From Saprospiraceae bacterium (GTDB lineage Bacteria; Bacteroidota; Bacteroidia; Chitinophagales; Saprospiraceae), in contig JADZFD010000051.1 in NCBI GenBank assembly GCA_020850225.1, positions 1-34,113 on the forward strand: 34,113 nt of DNA, read 5' to 3'. The notes beneath the pieces were generated by a model. The model was given only the letters and a program-made list of their open reading frames with translations, made no database searches and was not told where the DNA came from. Of the stretch, positions 1 to 9,391 are shown piece after piece (positions within the stretch are counted from its first letter, which is position 1; each line of letters opens with the position of its first letter). The translations under genes and the position numbers were made by a program.

Positions 1-53
1 CGCTGAATTTGTCTCAACAGACCAAGTGTAGTATTATCTATTCTTAAAACCAT
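1..53 (-). CDS. 5' fragment of outward-reading ORF, probable transposase start
   Basis: An ATG at 53 opens a minus-strand frame that runs off the window edge. It encodes MVLRIDNTTLGLLRQIQ, identical to the fragment at the right edge (34059-34113). Seventeen codons are too few to name a family. The transposase reading rests on the duplicated non-coding flank and the outward orientation at both ends, not on any domain match. It could instead be the start of another duplicated gene. Confidence 0.4.
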   Translation of the reverse strand, partial: MVLRIDNTTLGLLRQIQ

Positions 54-57
54 AAGA

Positions 58-65
58 CAAATATA
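58..65 (-). promoter_or_regulatory. -7-like box before the left outward ORF
   Basis: On the minus strand this reads TATATTTG, matching the Bacteroidota TAnnTTTG element. It lies only 4 nt upstream of the ATG, so transcription from it would begin at or very near the start codon (a leaderless or nearly leaderless mRNA). No convincing -33 TTTG is seen. The same arrangement is present in the right-hand arm. Confidence 0.35.
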
Positions 66-137
66 CACATATTATTATTTTATATGTATATTTTTTTCGC
101 ATTTTATTTTATACTTGGTATAAATCAGTATACTTAA

Positions 138-174
138 ACAAAAATGGGAAGAACATTTAAAATGCCTTCCCATT
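138..174 (-). terminator. Intrinsic terminator of secDF
   Basis: There is a perfect 9-bp stem, AATGGGAAG (143-151) with CTTCCCATT (166-174), and a 14-nt loop. Read on the minus strand the stem is followed by a short T-run. It lies 26 bp past the secDF stop, the right place to end that transcript before the repeat arm. Confidence 0.75.
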
Positions 175-199
175 AAATATTGTTAAAATCAATTAAAAT

Positions 200-3100
200 T
201 TATTTCTTAGCCGATTTCAAAGACTTCCTGCTTGTTAATTTAAGATCTGAACTTAAGTCAGCCATGATAGGTGCCGAAATAAATACAGAAGAATATGTAC
301 CAACAAAAATACCAATCAATAAGGCAAAAGCAAACCCTTTAATGCTGGCTCCACCAAACATAAATAGCATCAATACGACAATAATTGTAGTGAATGAAGT
401 CATCATTGTACGGGACAATGTTGAGTTAATGGCATCATTAATGATTTCACTGGATGGCTTTTGAATATTCAAAGTAAAGTACTCCCTTATCCTGTCAAAG
501 ATAATCACCGTATCATTGATTGAATATCCGATAACAGTTAGCAATGCAGCGATAAAATTCTGGTCTATCTCCAGTGTAAATGGTACTAATCCCTTCAATA
601 ATGAAAATAAGCCCAACATCATCAGAGAGTCATGCAATAATGCTACAATTGCGCCGACTGAGTACTGCCATTTGTTAAATCGTACCAAAATATACAGAAA
701 CACACCTAAAATCGCTAATATACCTGCTATAAAAGATGTCCTTTTTAAATCATCAGCAATGGTAGGTCCTACCTGAGCTGAGCTGACAATATGTGTCTTA
801 TCCGATCCTAATTCAGTATTGGAAAAGTCTTTAAGAGATACGTCTGTACCCGTTAGCGTTTTAACACCTTCGTGTAATTTAGCCAATACTTTGTCAGAGG
901 TACCTTCAACAGCAGATTCGGTAACCAGATAAGATGTGATAACATTATAAGTATTTTTTCCATCTACCTGTTTGACAATCGGAGCTGCTGCAAAAACAGA
1001 TTCCAAACCATTTCTTATCTTTTCAGCATCAACATTGGTATTATCAGCAAACTGAATATTGTATGAAAAACCACCATTATAATCCACTCCTAAATCGAAT
1101 CCCTTTGTAAATATAGAAACTAAACCCAATAGTGTTAAACCTCCGGATATAATATATGCTTTCTTACGCATGCCTATCCAGTCAAAGTTAACATTCTTAA
1201 ATGCACCTTTGGAGAAGCTGGTCCAGTATGTCAGATTTCTATCTTTACTCAACCACCAGTCAATAATTAGTCTGGATACAAAAATTGCCGTAAACATCGA
1301 TGTTAATACACCAATAATCAAAACCACAGCAAATCCTTTGACAGGACCTAATCCAAAATATGCCAAAATTATGGCCGTAAGGAGTGTGGTTAGGTTACCG
1401 TCTATGATGGCAGAGTAGGAATGATGAAATCCATCAACTATAGATTGTTTAACGGTTTTGCCTAAGGCGAGTTCTTCTTTAATTCTTTCGTAAATGATAA
1501 CGTTAGCATCTACAGCCATACCCATGGTCAATACTATACCTGCAATCCCGGATAATGTAAGTACCGTACCAAAGCTGGAAAGTGTACCTAAAAGTAAAAA
1601 TACATTTATAATCAAAGTTAGAATTGCTATCAAACCTGCACCTGAGTAATATAACAACATGGTCAATACTACCATAACGGTACCCATTGCCAATGCATTT
1701 AAACTCTTGCTAATATTTTCTTTACCTAATGAAGGTCCGATATTGTTCTTCTGAACAATCTTAGTACGGGCTGGCAACTTACCTACTTCAAGTATACCAG
1801 CAAAATCGGTAGCTTCATCAACGGTAAAGTTACCTGTAATTGAAGAAGAACCACCTGTAATAGGTGTATTAACAGAAGGAGCAGAAACAACTTCGTCATC
1901 CAGTGCTATTGCTATTTCACGATTGCTGTCACCTGCTGCTTTTGTTGTCATCTCAGCCCACTTTTTCGCTCCTGTTGCATTCATTCTTAGACTTACTTCA
2001 ACCTGACCATTAACAGGGTTTAATGCCTGACTTGCACTGGTTACAACATCTCCATCCAAAGGTGCTTTATCACTATTGGTTAATCCTTTGATTAAATACA
2101 AATAATAATTATTGGTCATCTTGCCATCTACATCCTGAGAAGGCTTGTAAGACCACATAAATTTAGCATTCTTAGGAAACAGGGCTTTTATATCTTCTCT
2201 TGCCAATAACTCATTGACAATTCTTTTCTTGCTCTTCTCTACCAATCCCATTACAGACATTGGCATATTTCCGTTGTTCAAACTCAATACACTCAATAAT
2301 GCATTGGATGAAGTAGAAGTCGTATTGGTGTTAGCTACATCTTTAACCTGAACAGTATCGATAGCTTCTCCCAATTCATTAAATACTATTGAATCACGCA
2401 TTGCAACATGCTGTGTAGAATCATTGGTAACAGAAGTACCACCTGATAATTTATCAGCTAACTGAAAAGATTGAAATATTCCGGCATCAGAATATCTGTA
2501 CACGTCCCAGAATTCAAGTTTTGCACTTTTAGTCAAAAACTCTTCTGCTCTTTGAGGATTATCTATCCCCGGCATTTCCACTGCTATCAAATCTCTGTTA
2601 GGATCCAGAGAAACGTTAGGCTGAGCAACCCCTAACTTATCGATACGTTGTTTCAAACGTTCAAAAGTCAATTTTACAGTCTCTGTTGCTTTCTGACGTA
2701 ACAATCTTGTTATGGTAGCATCATCAGTATCAGCCGTAATTGTACCTAAAGCTTCTGTTTTCTGAAAAAGCTTTGCAAGTTTATTTTCTCCTGCAAGTTT
2801 TTTATATTCCTGAACGAACAATGCTATAAAGTCAAGTTGTGACGACTTTAATGCTTCATTGGCATTGTCAATAGCTTTGAGAAATTCGGTATTATTGGCA
2901 TTTCTTCCTGCCAATCCTTTCAGGAAATCGGATAAATCCACCTGCAAAAAGGCACTCATACCACCTTTCAAGTCCAAACCCAGACCCAACTGCTGTTGTT
3001 TTAATTCAGCGTAAGTATAGTTTTTGATAAAAAGAACATTAAATATCGGAATATCAGCTATAGAATCCAAATAATTGGACCTCAATAGTTTATACTCAGG

Positions 3101-3253
3101 AGTATTATCCTGAGCCGTTTTTCCTGTTATTTTAGCAGCATACTCGTCTGCCAATCTCTCCTGTTTATTCGTTGGAATAAAATATGAAAACTGCAATAAA
3201 CTGATTGCAATAAACAATCCCAACAATACTTTTATTAAACCTTTTCCTTGCAT
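200..3253 (-). CDS. secDF: Fused protein translocase subunit SecDF
   Basis: This is the SecD-SecF fusion (1017 aa) that uses the proton gradient to help SecYEG export proteins across the cytoplasmic membrane. It has an N-terminal membrane segment, a long periplasmic SecD part containing GLGLDLKGGMSAFLQVDL at about residues 92-109, and the SecD membrane block with GMAVDANVIIYERIKEEL. The SecF half begins near residue 760 (GFDLGVDYNGG) and carries a second membrane block with IGYSINDTVIIFDRIRE. Fused SecDF of about 1000 aa is usual in Bacteroidota. The long insertion between the SecD landmarks is typical of these fusions. The start is set by the ATG at 3253 just before the first hydrophobic helix. 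It is monocistronic, with a -7-like box upstream and a hairpin terminator downstream. Confidence 0.97.
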   Translation of the reverse strand: MQGKGLIKVLLGLFIAISLLQFSYFIPTNKQERLADEYAAKITGKTAQDNTPEYKLLRSNYLDSIADIPIFNVLFIKNYTYAELKQQQLGLGLDLKGGMSAFLQVDLSDFLKGLAGRNANNTEFLKAIDNANEALKSSQLDFIALFVQEYKKLAGENKLAKLFQKTEALGTITADTDDATITRLLRQKATETVKLTFERLKQRIDKLGVAQPNVSLDPNRDLIAVEMPGIDNPQRAEEFLTKSAKLEFWDVYRYSDAGIFQSFQLADKLSGGTSVTNDSTQHVAMRDSIVFNELGEAIDTVQVKDVANTNTTSTSSNALLSVLSLNNGNMPMSVMGLVEKSKKRIVNELLAREDIKALFPKNAKFMWSYKPSQDVDGKMTNNYYLYLIKGLTNSDKAPLDGDVVTSASQALNPVNGQVEVSLRMNATGAKKWAEMTTKAAGDSNREIAIALDDEVVSAPSVNTPITGGSSSITGNFTVDEATDFAGILEVGKLPARTKIVQKNNIGPSLGKENISKSLNALAMGTVMVVLTMLLYYSGAGLIAILTLIINVFLLLGTLSSFGTVLTLSGIAGIVLTMGMAVDANVIIYERIKEELALGKTVKQSIVDGFHHSYSAIIDGNLTTLLTAIILAYFGLGPVKGFAVVLIIGVLTSMFTAIFVSRLIIDWWLSKDRNLTYWTSFSKGAFKNVNFDWIGMRKKAYIISGGLTLLGLVSIFTKGFDLGVDYNGGFSYNIQFADNTNVDAEKIRNGLESVFAAAPIVKQVDGKNTYNVITSYLVTESAVEGTSDKVLAKLHEGVKTLTGTDVSLKDFSNTELGSDKTHIVSSAQVGPTIADDLKRTSFIAGILAILGVFLYILVRFNKWQYSVGAIVALLHDSLMMLGLFSLLKGLVPFTLEIDQNFIAALLTVIGYSINDTVIIFDRIREYFTLNIQKPSSEIINDAINSTLSRTMMTSFTTIIVVLMLFMFGGASIKGFAFALLIGIFVGTYSSVFISAPIMADLSSDLKLTSRKSLKSAKK

Positions 3254-3599
3254 GGTAATATAACTATCAAATATTTTTCAAAAAACAGCGCAAAGATAAG
3301 TTTTTTAATGAACTATTTGATTTTTGAATAAAACATAAATTGATTTTTTTATAAAAAAAATATAACTAACAGACATTCTGATAGTTACAAAATACTTTTT
3401 TTTATAAATATTATACTTTTTTGATACGTCTAACTTAATTTCATATCAATTATATCTGATAAAACTTATCATCTTCTTTAAATTGCACCTGGATCGCATG
3501 CATCAAAGACCCGATTCACATATGACTCAAATATGAAGAAAGTTTCATTCTTTATATTTGGGTTATATTTAAACTTAATTCTTAATTTAATTTAACACC
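3254..3599. other. Intergenic region upstream of secDF
   Basis: This stretch of about 346 bp is very AT-rich and has no credible ORF. It holds the secDF promoter at its left end. An imperfect hairpin at 3528-3560 (CAAATAT / ATATTTG with an inner AAAG / CTTT) could terminate the M1 peptidase transcript arriving from the right. It lacks a clean T-run, so that role is weak. Confidence 0.4.
3291..3298 (-). promoter_or_regulatory. Putative secDF -7 box
   Basis: The minus strand reads TATCTTTG, a match to Bacteroidota TAnnTTTG, about 38 bp before the secDF start codon. No TTTG is seen at the expected -33 distance, so the promoter call rests on the -7 element alone. Confidence 0.4.
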
Positions 3600-5459
3600 T
3601 TATTTATAATCTTCTTTGGCTTCCATGAATCTTGGCCAAATATTATTATTTCTGTCTGTATCTGCCATTCTTTGTGAAGCGTCAATCTCCACTTTATCTA
3701 TATCATTAATATTATTATTTATAAAAATGCTGAATCCTGTTTTGACCCATGACACCGGAGTATTCTCTTTAAAATCATGAAAAACGATGTCTCCCTTTTT
3801 TGATCCCCGCATCATATCCAAAGGTATATAATAATTCAACAAAGTACCATCATTCAACTTCACAGTAATGTCCAGCGGCATTGGAAATTGACCAATTCGC
3901 TTGATTATTAATTCGTTACCTCTCATTTCGACTATCTCATAATCAATCGTATCTGTCGTATTTACAAAATATTCCTTAAACCAATCCAGTTCCAGGCCAC
4001 TCACTTTTTCCATAATCCGAATAAAATCATTCGGGTTTGGATGTTTGAACTTCCATGTATTAAAATAAACGAGCATTCCCTTACTGAATGCATCTTCTCC
4101 AATAATATACCTGAGTTGTTCTAAAAAGACTGCGCCTTTAACATATGAAGCAACATTATAGGCCGCATTGGTCGTATAATGATCAGCATGTGTGCTCAAT
4201 GCTTCTTCATATCCTGTTTTTGAAAACTTGATGTAATCCCTTACAGAACCCAGGTGCGGATTGTCTTCATATTTACCCGGAATCAGTTTTTTCATTATCA
4301 GATGATTCATTACATCATCTGAAACATACGAAGTAAATCCTTCATCCATCCATGGATAAAGTAATTCATTGGATGCCAAAACCATTTGATACCATGAATG
4401 TACAAGCTCATGTACTGATACGCCTACCAGGCTAACCAAGCCTCTTTCACCTGTAATAAGGGTCGCCATAGGATATTCCATACCACCATCGCCTCCCTGG
4501 ATAAAGGCATATTCCTTATAAGGATATTTACCGTATTTATTATTTACATAATTGAATACTTCTTCCATAACGGGAGGTAGTTTTTGCCAGTTTTCATCGG
4601 TTTTATCACCCGGCTGGTAGAAAAAACGCAATACAGTACCATCAGTCATTTTATGTACGATCTGTTTGTAATCCGGATCGGCAGCCCAAACGAAATCATG
4701 AACTTTATTTGCTTTAAAATGCCACGTCATCCTGGGGTTTCTCGATGCAGGTTCCTTATCACTGTATCCATAACCCACTTCTGCCTTATTCTGAAGATAA
4801 CCGGTACCAGCAACTATATAATTAGATGGCAAGGTGATTTTAACATCAAAGTCTCCCCATATTCCATAAAACTCCCTACCAACGTACGGATGTGCATGCC
4901 AACCCTGATAGTCATAATTACACATCTTGGGATACCATTGAGCAAAACTGTATTCAATACCTTCAGCATTGAATCTTCCTGTCCTGCGTATCTGAAGTGG
5001 TAACTGGGAAATAAAGTCCATATCGAAGACAACAGATTTCCGGGGTAGAATAGGTTTGCTCAACGTAACTTCCAGAATTGTTCCAACCACTTTATATTTA
5101 ACAGGTTTACCATTCATTTTCAAGGCTTCAACCTTTATAAATCCCTGTTCGTTCCATTTGAGTTTGGTTATCCTGTCTCCCACCCTTTTGTCGGGATCTA
5201 TTATTTCTCTTGAACGTACATCCATTTCACTATTAGGTTGAAATGCATTCAGATACAAGTGGTAGAACACCTTATACAGGGTATCCGGACTATTGTTGTA
5301 ATATTTTAATTTTTGTTTTCCGGTCAACTGATGCGTTTTGATGTTAAAATCTACATCCATCTTGTAATCGACTGCCTGTTGCCAACGATCCGGCTGTGCA
5401 TTAACTACCTGAACTATCAATAATCCTATACTCAACGATTGCAAGAATTTCTTAATCAT
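3600..5459 (-). CDS. Secreted M1 family metallopeptidase
   Basis: This is a zinc-dependent gluzincin (M1) peptidase of 619 aa. A signal peptide spans residues 1-21 (ending VNAQ), so it acts outside the cytoplasm. The M1 exopeptidase motif GGMEYP is present. The zinc site is H350ELVH with the third ligand E373, exactly 18 residues later (HEXXH-x18-E). An N-terminal beta-rich domain typical of M1 enzymes precedes the catalytic domain. There is no obvious T9SS sorting domain at the C-terminus, so export is probably by Sec to the periplasm or outer membrane. It lies 44 bp downstream of the CPBP protease gene on the same strand, so the two are probably co-transcribed. Substrate specificity cannot be read from the sequence. 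Confidence 0.93.
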   Translation of the reverse strand: MIKKFLQSLSIGLLIVQVVNAQPDRWQQAVDYKMDVDFNIKTHQLTGKQKLKYYNNSPDTLYKVFYHLYLNAFQPNSEMDVRSREIIDPDKRVGDRITKLKWNEQGFIKVEALKMNGKPVKYKVVGTILEVTLSKPILPRKSVVFDMDFISQLPLQIRRTGRFNAEGIEYSFAQWYPKMCNYDYQGWHAHPYVGREFYGIWGDFDVKITLPSNYIVAGTGYLQNKAEVGYGYSDKEPASRNPRMTWHFKANKVHDFVWAADPDYKQIVHKMTDGTVLRFFYQPGDKTDENWQKLPPVMEEVFNYVNNKYGKYPYKEYAFIQGGDGGMEYPMATLITGERGLVSLVGVSVHELVHSWYQMVLASNELLYPWMDEGFTSYVSDDVMNHLIMKKLIPGKYEDNPHLGSVRDYIKFSKTGYEEALSTHADHYTTNAAYNVASYVKGAVFLEQLRYIIGEDAFSKGMLVYFNTWKFKHPNPNDFIRIMEKVSGLELDWFKEYFVNTTDTIDYEIVEMRGNELIIKRIGQFPMPLDITVKLNDGTLLNYYIPLDMMRGSKKGDIVFHDFKENTPVSWVKTGFSIFINNNINDIDKVEIDASQRMADTDRNNNIWPRFMEAKEDYK

Positions 5460-5503
5460 ACTTCAAAAATGTCTTAAAAAAATTAAAATCAAGATATTGC
5501 ATG

Positions 5504-6463
5504 CTATAACTCATTTGTGATATTATTTGTTGCATCAGCATAATCACTGGATAGCAGCGTTACTGACCGCCATCCGTATTTTTTATAACATATATACATA
5601 AACAGAGCTGCAGAAAGTATAAAACCAAACAGCATATCCCATGGATTAATTACAGTCGTTGAAAAAAGCGAATCAGTCTGTAATACACTCCCTTCATATG
5701 TTAAGAATACAGCACCGAAAATATTGGTTGCTGCATGGACTCCTAAGGCCAGTTCGAGGCCATCATCCATAACGGTTATGATAGCCAAAAATAGTCCTGC
5801 TGCGATATAATAGGTCTGCATTGTCCAGAATCCGTATTTTTCAACTTCTGGGTTCATGCCGTGTATCAAGCCAAATAACACACTTGAAATAAGTACTGCT
5901 ATCCAAATATTTTTTGAGAAAAAATATAATCCCTGCATAATATATCCTCTGAAAAACAGCTCCTCAAAGCTCGTTTGAATGGGTAGAAAGATCAATGAAA
6001 TAAGCAATAAAACTACGAATGCTCCACCTGACCCTCTAAAGACGTAAGAGGTTGGATCAATCCAGTAATTAATCAACTCAAGTATCAGACTCAAAATCAT
6101 CCAAAGACCAAATCCAAAAACAATTTTATTAATATTGACTGGCCTGTTGGGTGTTACCAGGTCTTCCATTTTTTTTATGTGTAGTTGCTTTACAACCAAC
6201 CAAAGTGTGATTACTGCAATAACAAACATAAGTATTAATAATAAAAATCCAAAGTTTTTATTAATTCCCAAAGCTTCAAAATTCATGTTTTTCTGAAATG
6301 ATTCCAGTTCTTCCAAGCCATAATTAGGATCGTTAGATATTTTATAATACAAAACAACTGTCATCGGAATTTGTCCGAGAAAGTATCCCGATATAACTAA
6401 AGCTATTCCAAGCAAATATCTCCACCAGTCATTCAAACCTTTAAACACCTGATTCAGTAACAT
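5504..6463 (-). CDS. CPBP family intramembrane glutamic endopeptidase
   Basis: This is a polytopic membrane protein of 319 aa in the CPBP (CAAX protease and bacteriocin-processing, formerly Abi) family. The first motif, FEELFFRG, is at residues 166-173, with catalytic E167/E168 and R172. The second, FGLIHG, is at about 197-202, with H201 as a catalytic-site histidine. A third histidine lies in GVHAATN near residue 243. Several hydrophobic helices run through the whole length. Bacterial members process or degrade membrane-associated peptides, but most have no known substrate and none can be assigned here. A TAATTTTG -7-like box precedes the start, and the M1 peptidase gene follows in probable operon. 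Confidence 0.9.
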   Translation of the reverse strand: MLLNQVFKGLNDWWRYLLGIALVISGYFLGQIPMTVVLYYKISNDPNYGLEELESFQKNMNFEALGINKNFGFLLLILMFVIAVITLWLVVKQLHIKKMEDLVTPNRPVNINKIVFGFGLWMILSLILELINYWIDPTSYVFRGSGGAFVVLLLISLIFLPIQTSFEELFFRGYIMQGLYFFSKNIWIAVLISSVLFGLIHGMNPEVEKYGFWTMQTYYIAAGLFLAIITVMDDGLELALGVHAATNIFGAVFLTYEGSVLQTDSLFSTTVINPWDMLFGFILSAALFMYICYKKYGWRSVTLLSSDYADATNNITNEL

Positions 6464-6494
6464 AGTATTATGTATTTTTTGATTTTTGAATGGT

Positions 6495-6502
6495 CAAAAT
6501 TA
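6495..6502 (-). promoter_or_regulatory. Putative -7 box for CPBP-M1 operon
   Basis: The minus strand reads TAATTTTG (TAnnTTTG), about 31 bp upstream of the CPBP start codon. A -33 element is not evident. Confidence 0.4.
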
Positions 6503-6757
6503 ATAAAATAAACATATACCTGAAATTCCGAATCAAAAAATATGATTCATAAATAAAATACAGGAGCATCATTTGCCTGATATATTACACCCTGGCCGAT
6601 AGATGTCGCCTCATTTTGCTGCTAAATAATCGATTGGATTGTACTTTTGACAATCTATCAAGCAATAATCCCTGCTATTCAGGTAATTGGCTTAAATGAT
6701 TACATTCCTGTAAATAATTAAACTTACGAATCTATAAAATAATATTAATATTTTTAT

Positions 6758-6765
6758 TAACTTTG
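6758..6765 (+). promoter_or_regulatory. Putative -7 box for DUF6580-like gene
   Basis: TAACTTTG matches the Bacteroidota -7 consensus and lies 48 bp before the start codon. No clear -33 TTTG is present. Confidence 0.4.
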
Positions 6766-6813
6766 CCTGAATATTCATCGTCATAAATAGTATTAGAATT
6801 TAAAAAATCAGTT

Positions 6814-7386
6814 ATGAGCTCAAATAAAAATTGGATAGTAGTAGTTGGATTGATGGTTTTTGGTGTTTTTGCAAGGTTGATTCCACATATTCCCAACTTT
6901 ACACCAACCGAAAGTATAGCCATATTCGGAGCTGCTTATCTTGGATTCAGATATTTGTCTTATTTGTTGCCTTTAAGTTTGATTTTTATATCCGATTTTG
7001 TTATCAATAATACCATAGCCAGACCTTTCTTCCCCGAAAAATCAGGTATTATCTGGTTTGATTCATATATGATATACACCGCTCTTGCCATTGTATCCAT
7101 TGTATTTATAAGTAAGCTGATGCTGAGAAAGGTTAATTTTAAAAATGTTTTGGCAACTGTAATCTCCGGTACAATCATTTTTTATCTGTTTACCAATTTT
7201 GCAGCTTGGGCAATGCCTGCGTCTATCTATCCGTCCCATCCGGGTGGGCTGATGATGGCTTACATAGCAGGACTCCCATTTCTTAAGATTTCTTTATTAG
7301 GTAATTTAGTTTTCAGTGGTATTATGTTCGGAAGTATGTACCTTATCGAACAAAAACTGGTTAATAAACAATCTACGATAGCGTAA
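6814..7386 (+). CDS. DUF6580-like integral membrane protein
   Basis: A 190-aa protein with about five hydrophobic helices. The N-terminal part has the pattern ARLIPHIPNFTPTESIAIFG, typical of a Bacteroidota membrane family that I recall as DUF6580. This family has the size and layout of the substrate-binding (S) subunits of energy-coupling-factor transporters. That resemblance is suggestive only; no transporter ATPase or T component is nearby. The gene stands alone on the plus strand between two minus-strand peptidase genes. Function unknown. Confidence 0.75.
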   Translation: MSSNKNWIVVVGLMVFGVFARLIPHIPNFTPTESIAIFGAAYLGFRYLSYLLPLSLIFISDFVINNTIARPFFPEKSGIIWFDSYMIYTALAIVSIVFISKLMLRKVNFKNVLATVISGTIIFYLFTNFAAWAMPASIYPSHPGGLMMAYIAGLPFLKISLLGNLVFSGIMFGSMYLIEQKLVNKQSTIA

Positions 7387-7442
7387 TTATTTTTCGTTTT
7401 TCATAGATAACATTAGTTTCGCATACTATTGAAGCGATTCAG

Positions 7443-9326
7443 TTAATCTTTAACTTTTAGTGTTCCGGTAGTTTCTACTATCAGTTCGGTATTTGGGTCG
7501 ACTGTTATTTTTTTACATTCTGCAATCATACCAATTCCTACTATACATGCCGGAGTTCCGGAAGGTATCAGTACAGCATCATTTATTGTGGGTATATTAC
7601 AATCCCAGTTACCTCCAGTATGCCAGTCATTGCTAACATTACCTGTCCATTGGATGATTCTCTGTTTGTTGAAAGCAACCTTGGTAACTGTGGATTTGGC
7701 ACAAAGCCACTTGTCCGGATCAAAGGTCGCTGTCGTCGGACTGAAATTCAGTTTGTATGTAAATTCAGTTTTCCCGGGAGCATTCTGATTGAATACGACG
7801 AGTTCTGAAGAATTTCCATTACTGAATAATACAGGTACTGGCATTTCAAAAAAGACTCCCTGACCAGCTGAATGAGACTGATTGATTGTTACATATACTT
7901 TATCACAAATGGTATCTTTTGACCATTGAATATTGTAGTTTGGCCATCCTTCACTGTAATACCAGTCATTGAAAAACCCTGTCATATCCACACCTGCAGT
8001 AGTTTGAATAACATCAATCAAATCCTCAGTTCTTGCAGCACCATAGGCCAGATCAGGATCGTGCAGATAATTGTACAACGTTTCAAAAAATAGTGTTTCA
8101 CCCAATACCCATCTCAACATATGAACTATCAATGCTCCTTTATTATATGTTAGCCGGGTATTAAATATCCGATTTACATCCGTTGTGTCCGGCACATAAG
8201 TCGAACCATAATTAATGGATGTTACACTATTAATCTTACTTGCCTTCCAGTTATACCAAGTCTGGTCACCAAGACCCTGTTCGCATGTCAAACCTTCGAG
8301 ATAAGTGGCAAACCCTTCATTGAGCCATATATCGTGCCACGATCCACAGGTCACTTTATCTCCAAACCATTGATGTGCGAGTTCATGAGCCATTAAATAT
8401 TTGGAAAAACCACCCATAAAACTCATGGTACTATGTTCCATACCACCACCAAATCCGCACTGCGCATGTCCATACTTCTCATTGTGATACGGATATTGAC
8501 CAAATTTGGATATAAAATACTGAAATATCGGAATAATATTTGGGGTTTGATTTTTAGCAGATGTATTACACGGATATACATAATTCAAAACCTGGATTGT
8601 ATCACCTGGTGCAACAGCCACCTTATCAATGTAACTCGTATAATCAGCTACAGCAAATGCCACGAGATATGCCGGAATGGGGTATTTGTGTTTCCATCTG
8701 TATGTGGTAATATTGCCGTTGGTAGTGGAATCTATCATCAAACCATTGGCACCAACCCGATACGGAACAGGACAGGTTACAATAATATCAACTGAATCGG
8801 CTTTATCAGTGAGTGATTCCTTACATGGCCACCAATTTTTAGCACCATAGGGTTCTGAAAGTGTCCACATGACTTTATTATTCTGACCCGAACAAACTGT
8901 AGTACCGATCGAAAAAGCACCGAAAGCATCCTGAACAGGTGTACCCTGATAATATACCGTTATGGAATCCAATTGAAATTGAGGTAGCGTACCGGGTAGA
9001 TTAATATTCAGCGTTATGGCATCTGAAAAACTATAATTTGTGATTTTGCTGTTATGGTACCTGACAGAATCAACCGTCATATTATTGCGCAGATTAAACT
9101 GAATATAGTCAAAAGATGCTGCTTCGACATAGAAATAACAGGTGACAGCACCTGAAACATAACGTACAGCAGGATCGACATTCAGTTCCAGTCTGTAATA
9201 CCTGACATCATAAGCAGGCATTATGCCTATAGGGTGGTATTCATTAAGACTATTGCCGGAAACTATCCGCAAAGATGCAAATACCACAAAAAAGGTCAGC
9301 ATCAATCTTACCATAGGGTACTTCAT
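7443..9326 (-). CDS. Secreted M1 family aminopeptidase with C-terminal surface module
   Basis: A second M1 metallopeptidase (627 aa) with a signal peptide at residues 1-24. It carries the exopeptidase motif GGGMEH and the zinc site H314ELAH, with E337 18 residues on in NEGFATYLEG. The catalytic part resembles the aminopeptidase N group more closely than the M1 gene at 3600-5459 does. After about residue 560 there is an extra module with W-x-G-N-W and DAVLIPSG patterns, common at the C-end of secreted Bacteroidota proteins. The protein stops at GTLKVKD with no recognisable T9SS sorting domain after the module, which is unusual for such a layout. It lies 65 bp downstream of the DUF2892 gene on the same strand. 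Confidence 0.92.
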   Translation of the reverse strand: MKYPMVRLMLTFFVVFASLRIVSGNSLNEYHPIGIMPAYDVRYYRLELNVDPAVRYVSGAVTCYFYVEAASFDYIQFNLRNNMTVDSVRYHNSKITNYSFSDAITLNINLPGTLPQFQLDSITVYYQGTPVQDAFGAFSIGTTVCSGQNNKVMWTLSEPYGAKNWWPCKESLTDKADSVDIIVTCPVPYRVGANGLMIDSTTNGNITTYRWKHKYPIPAYLVAFAVADYTSYIDKVAVAPGDTIQVLNYVYPCNTSAKNQTPNIIPIFQYFISKFGQYPYHNEKYGHAQCGFGGGMEHSTMSFMGGFSKYLMAHELAHQWFGDKVTCGSWHDIWLNEGFATYLEGLTCEQGLGDQTWYNWKASKINSVTSINYGSTYVPDTTDVNRIFNTRLTYNKGALIVHMLRWVLGETLFFETLYNYLHDPDLAYGAARTEDLIDVIQTTAGVDMTGFFNDWYYSEGWPNYNIQWSKDTICDKVYVTINQSHSAGQGVFFEMPVPVLFSNGNSSELVVFNQNAPGKTEFTYKLNFSPTTATFDPDKWLCAKSTVTKVAFNKQRIIQWTGNVSNDWHTGGNWDCNIPTINDAVLIPSGTPACIVGIGMIAECKKITVDPNTELIVETTGTLKVKD

Positions 9327-9391
9327 CAGAATTCAGATTATAAAATATTAAAATATGAATTACTATTCAACTGATTTCTTAAATGAAGAGA

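Larger units (their letters stand above)
1..123. repeat. Left terminal inverted-repeat arm (probable insertion-sequence end)
   Basis: Bases 1-123 are the reverse complement of 33988-34111, with a single length difference (7 versus 8 T in a homopolymer near position 91). The identity runs through non-coding DNA and into the start of an ORF that reads out of the window. That is what two copies of one mobile element, or another dispersed repeat, would give. The inner tip is itself palindromic: TTTATAC, a 3-nt centre, then GTATAAA (108-124). Only one end of each copy is visible, so neither the element's own inverted repeats nor a target-site duplication can be defined. The ends may simply be where an assembly stopped at a repeat. 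Confidence 0.75.
6464..6813. other. Divergent promoter region between CPBP and DUF6580-like genes
   Basis: About 350 bp lie between two divergent starts. It contains a -7-like box for each direction (6495-6502 minus, 6758-6765 plus). A small inverted repeat, GATTGT / ACAATC, with a 7-nt loop lies near 6637-6655. No conserved riboswitch core and no ORF of note were seen. Confidence 0.4.

Noticed and set aside
4584-5003. 139-aa plus-strand ORF inside the M1 peptidase gene
   Set aside because: It lies wholly opposite a well-supported M1 gene and resembles no protein.
6464-6813. Cobalamin or other riboswitch ahead of the DUF6580-like gene
   Set aside because: No conserved core for a known riboswitch was seen; a simple divergent promoter region explains it.
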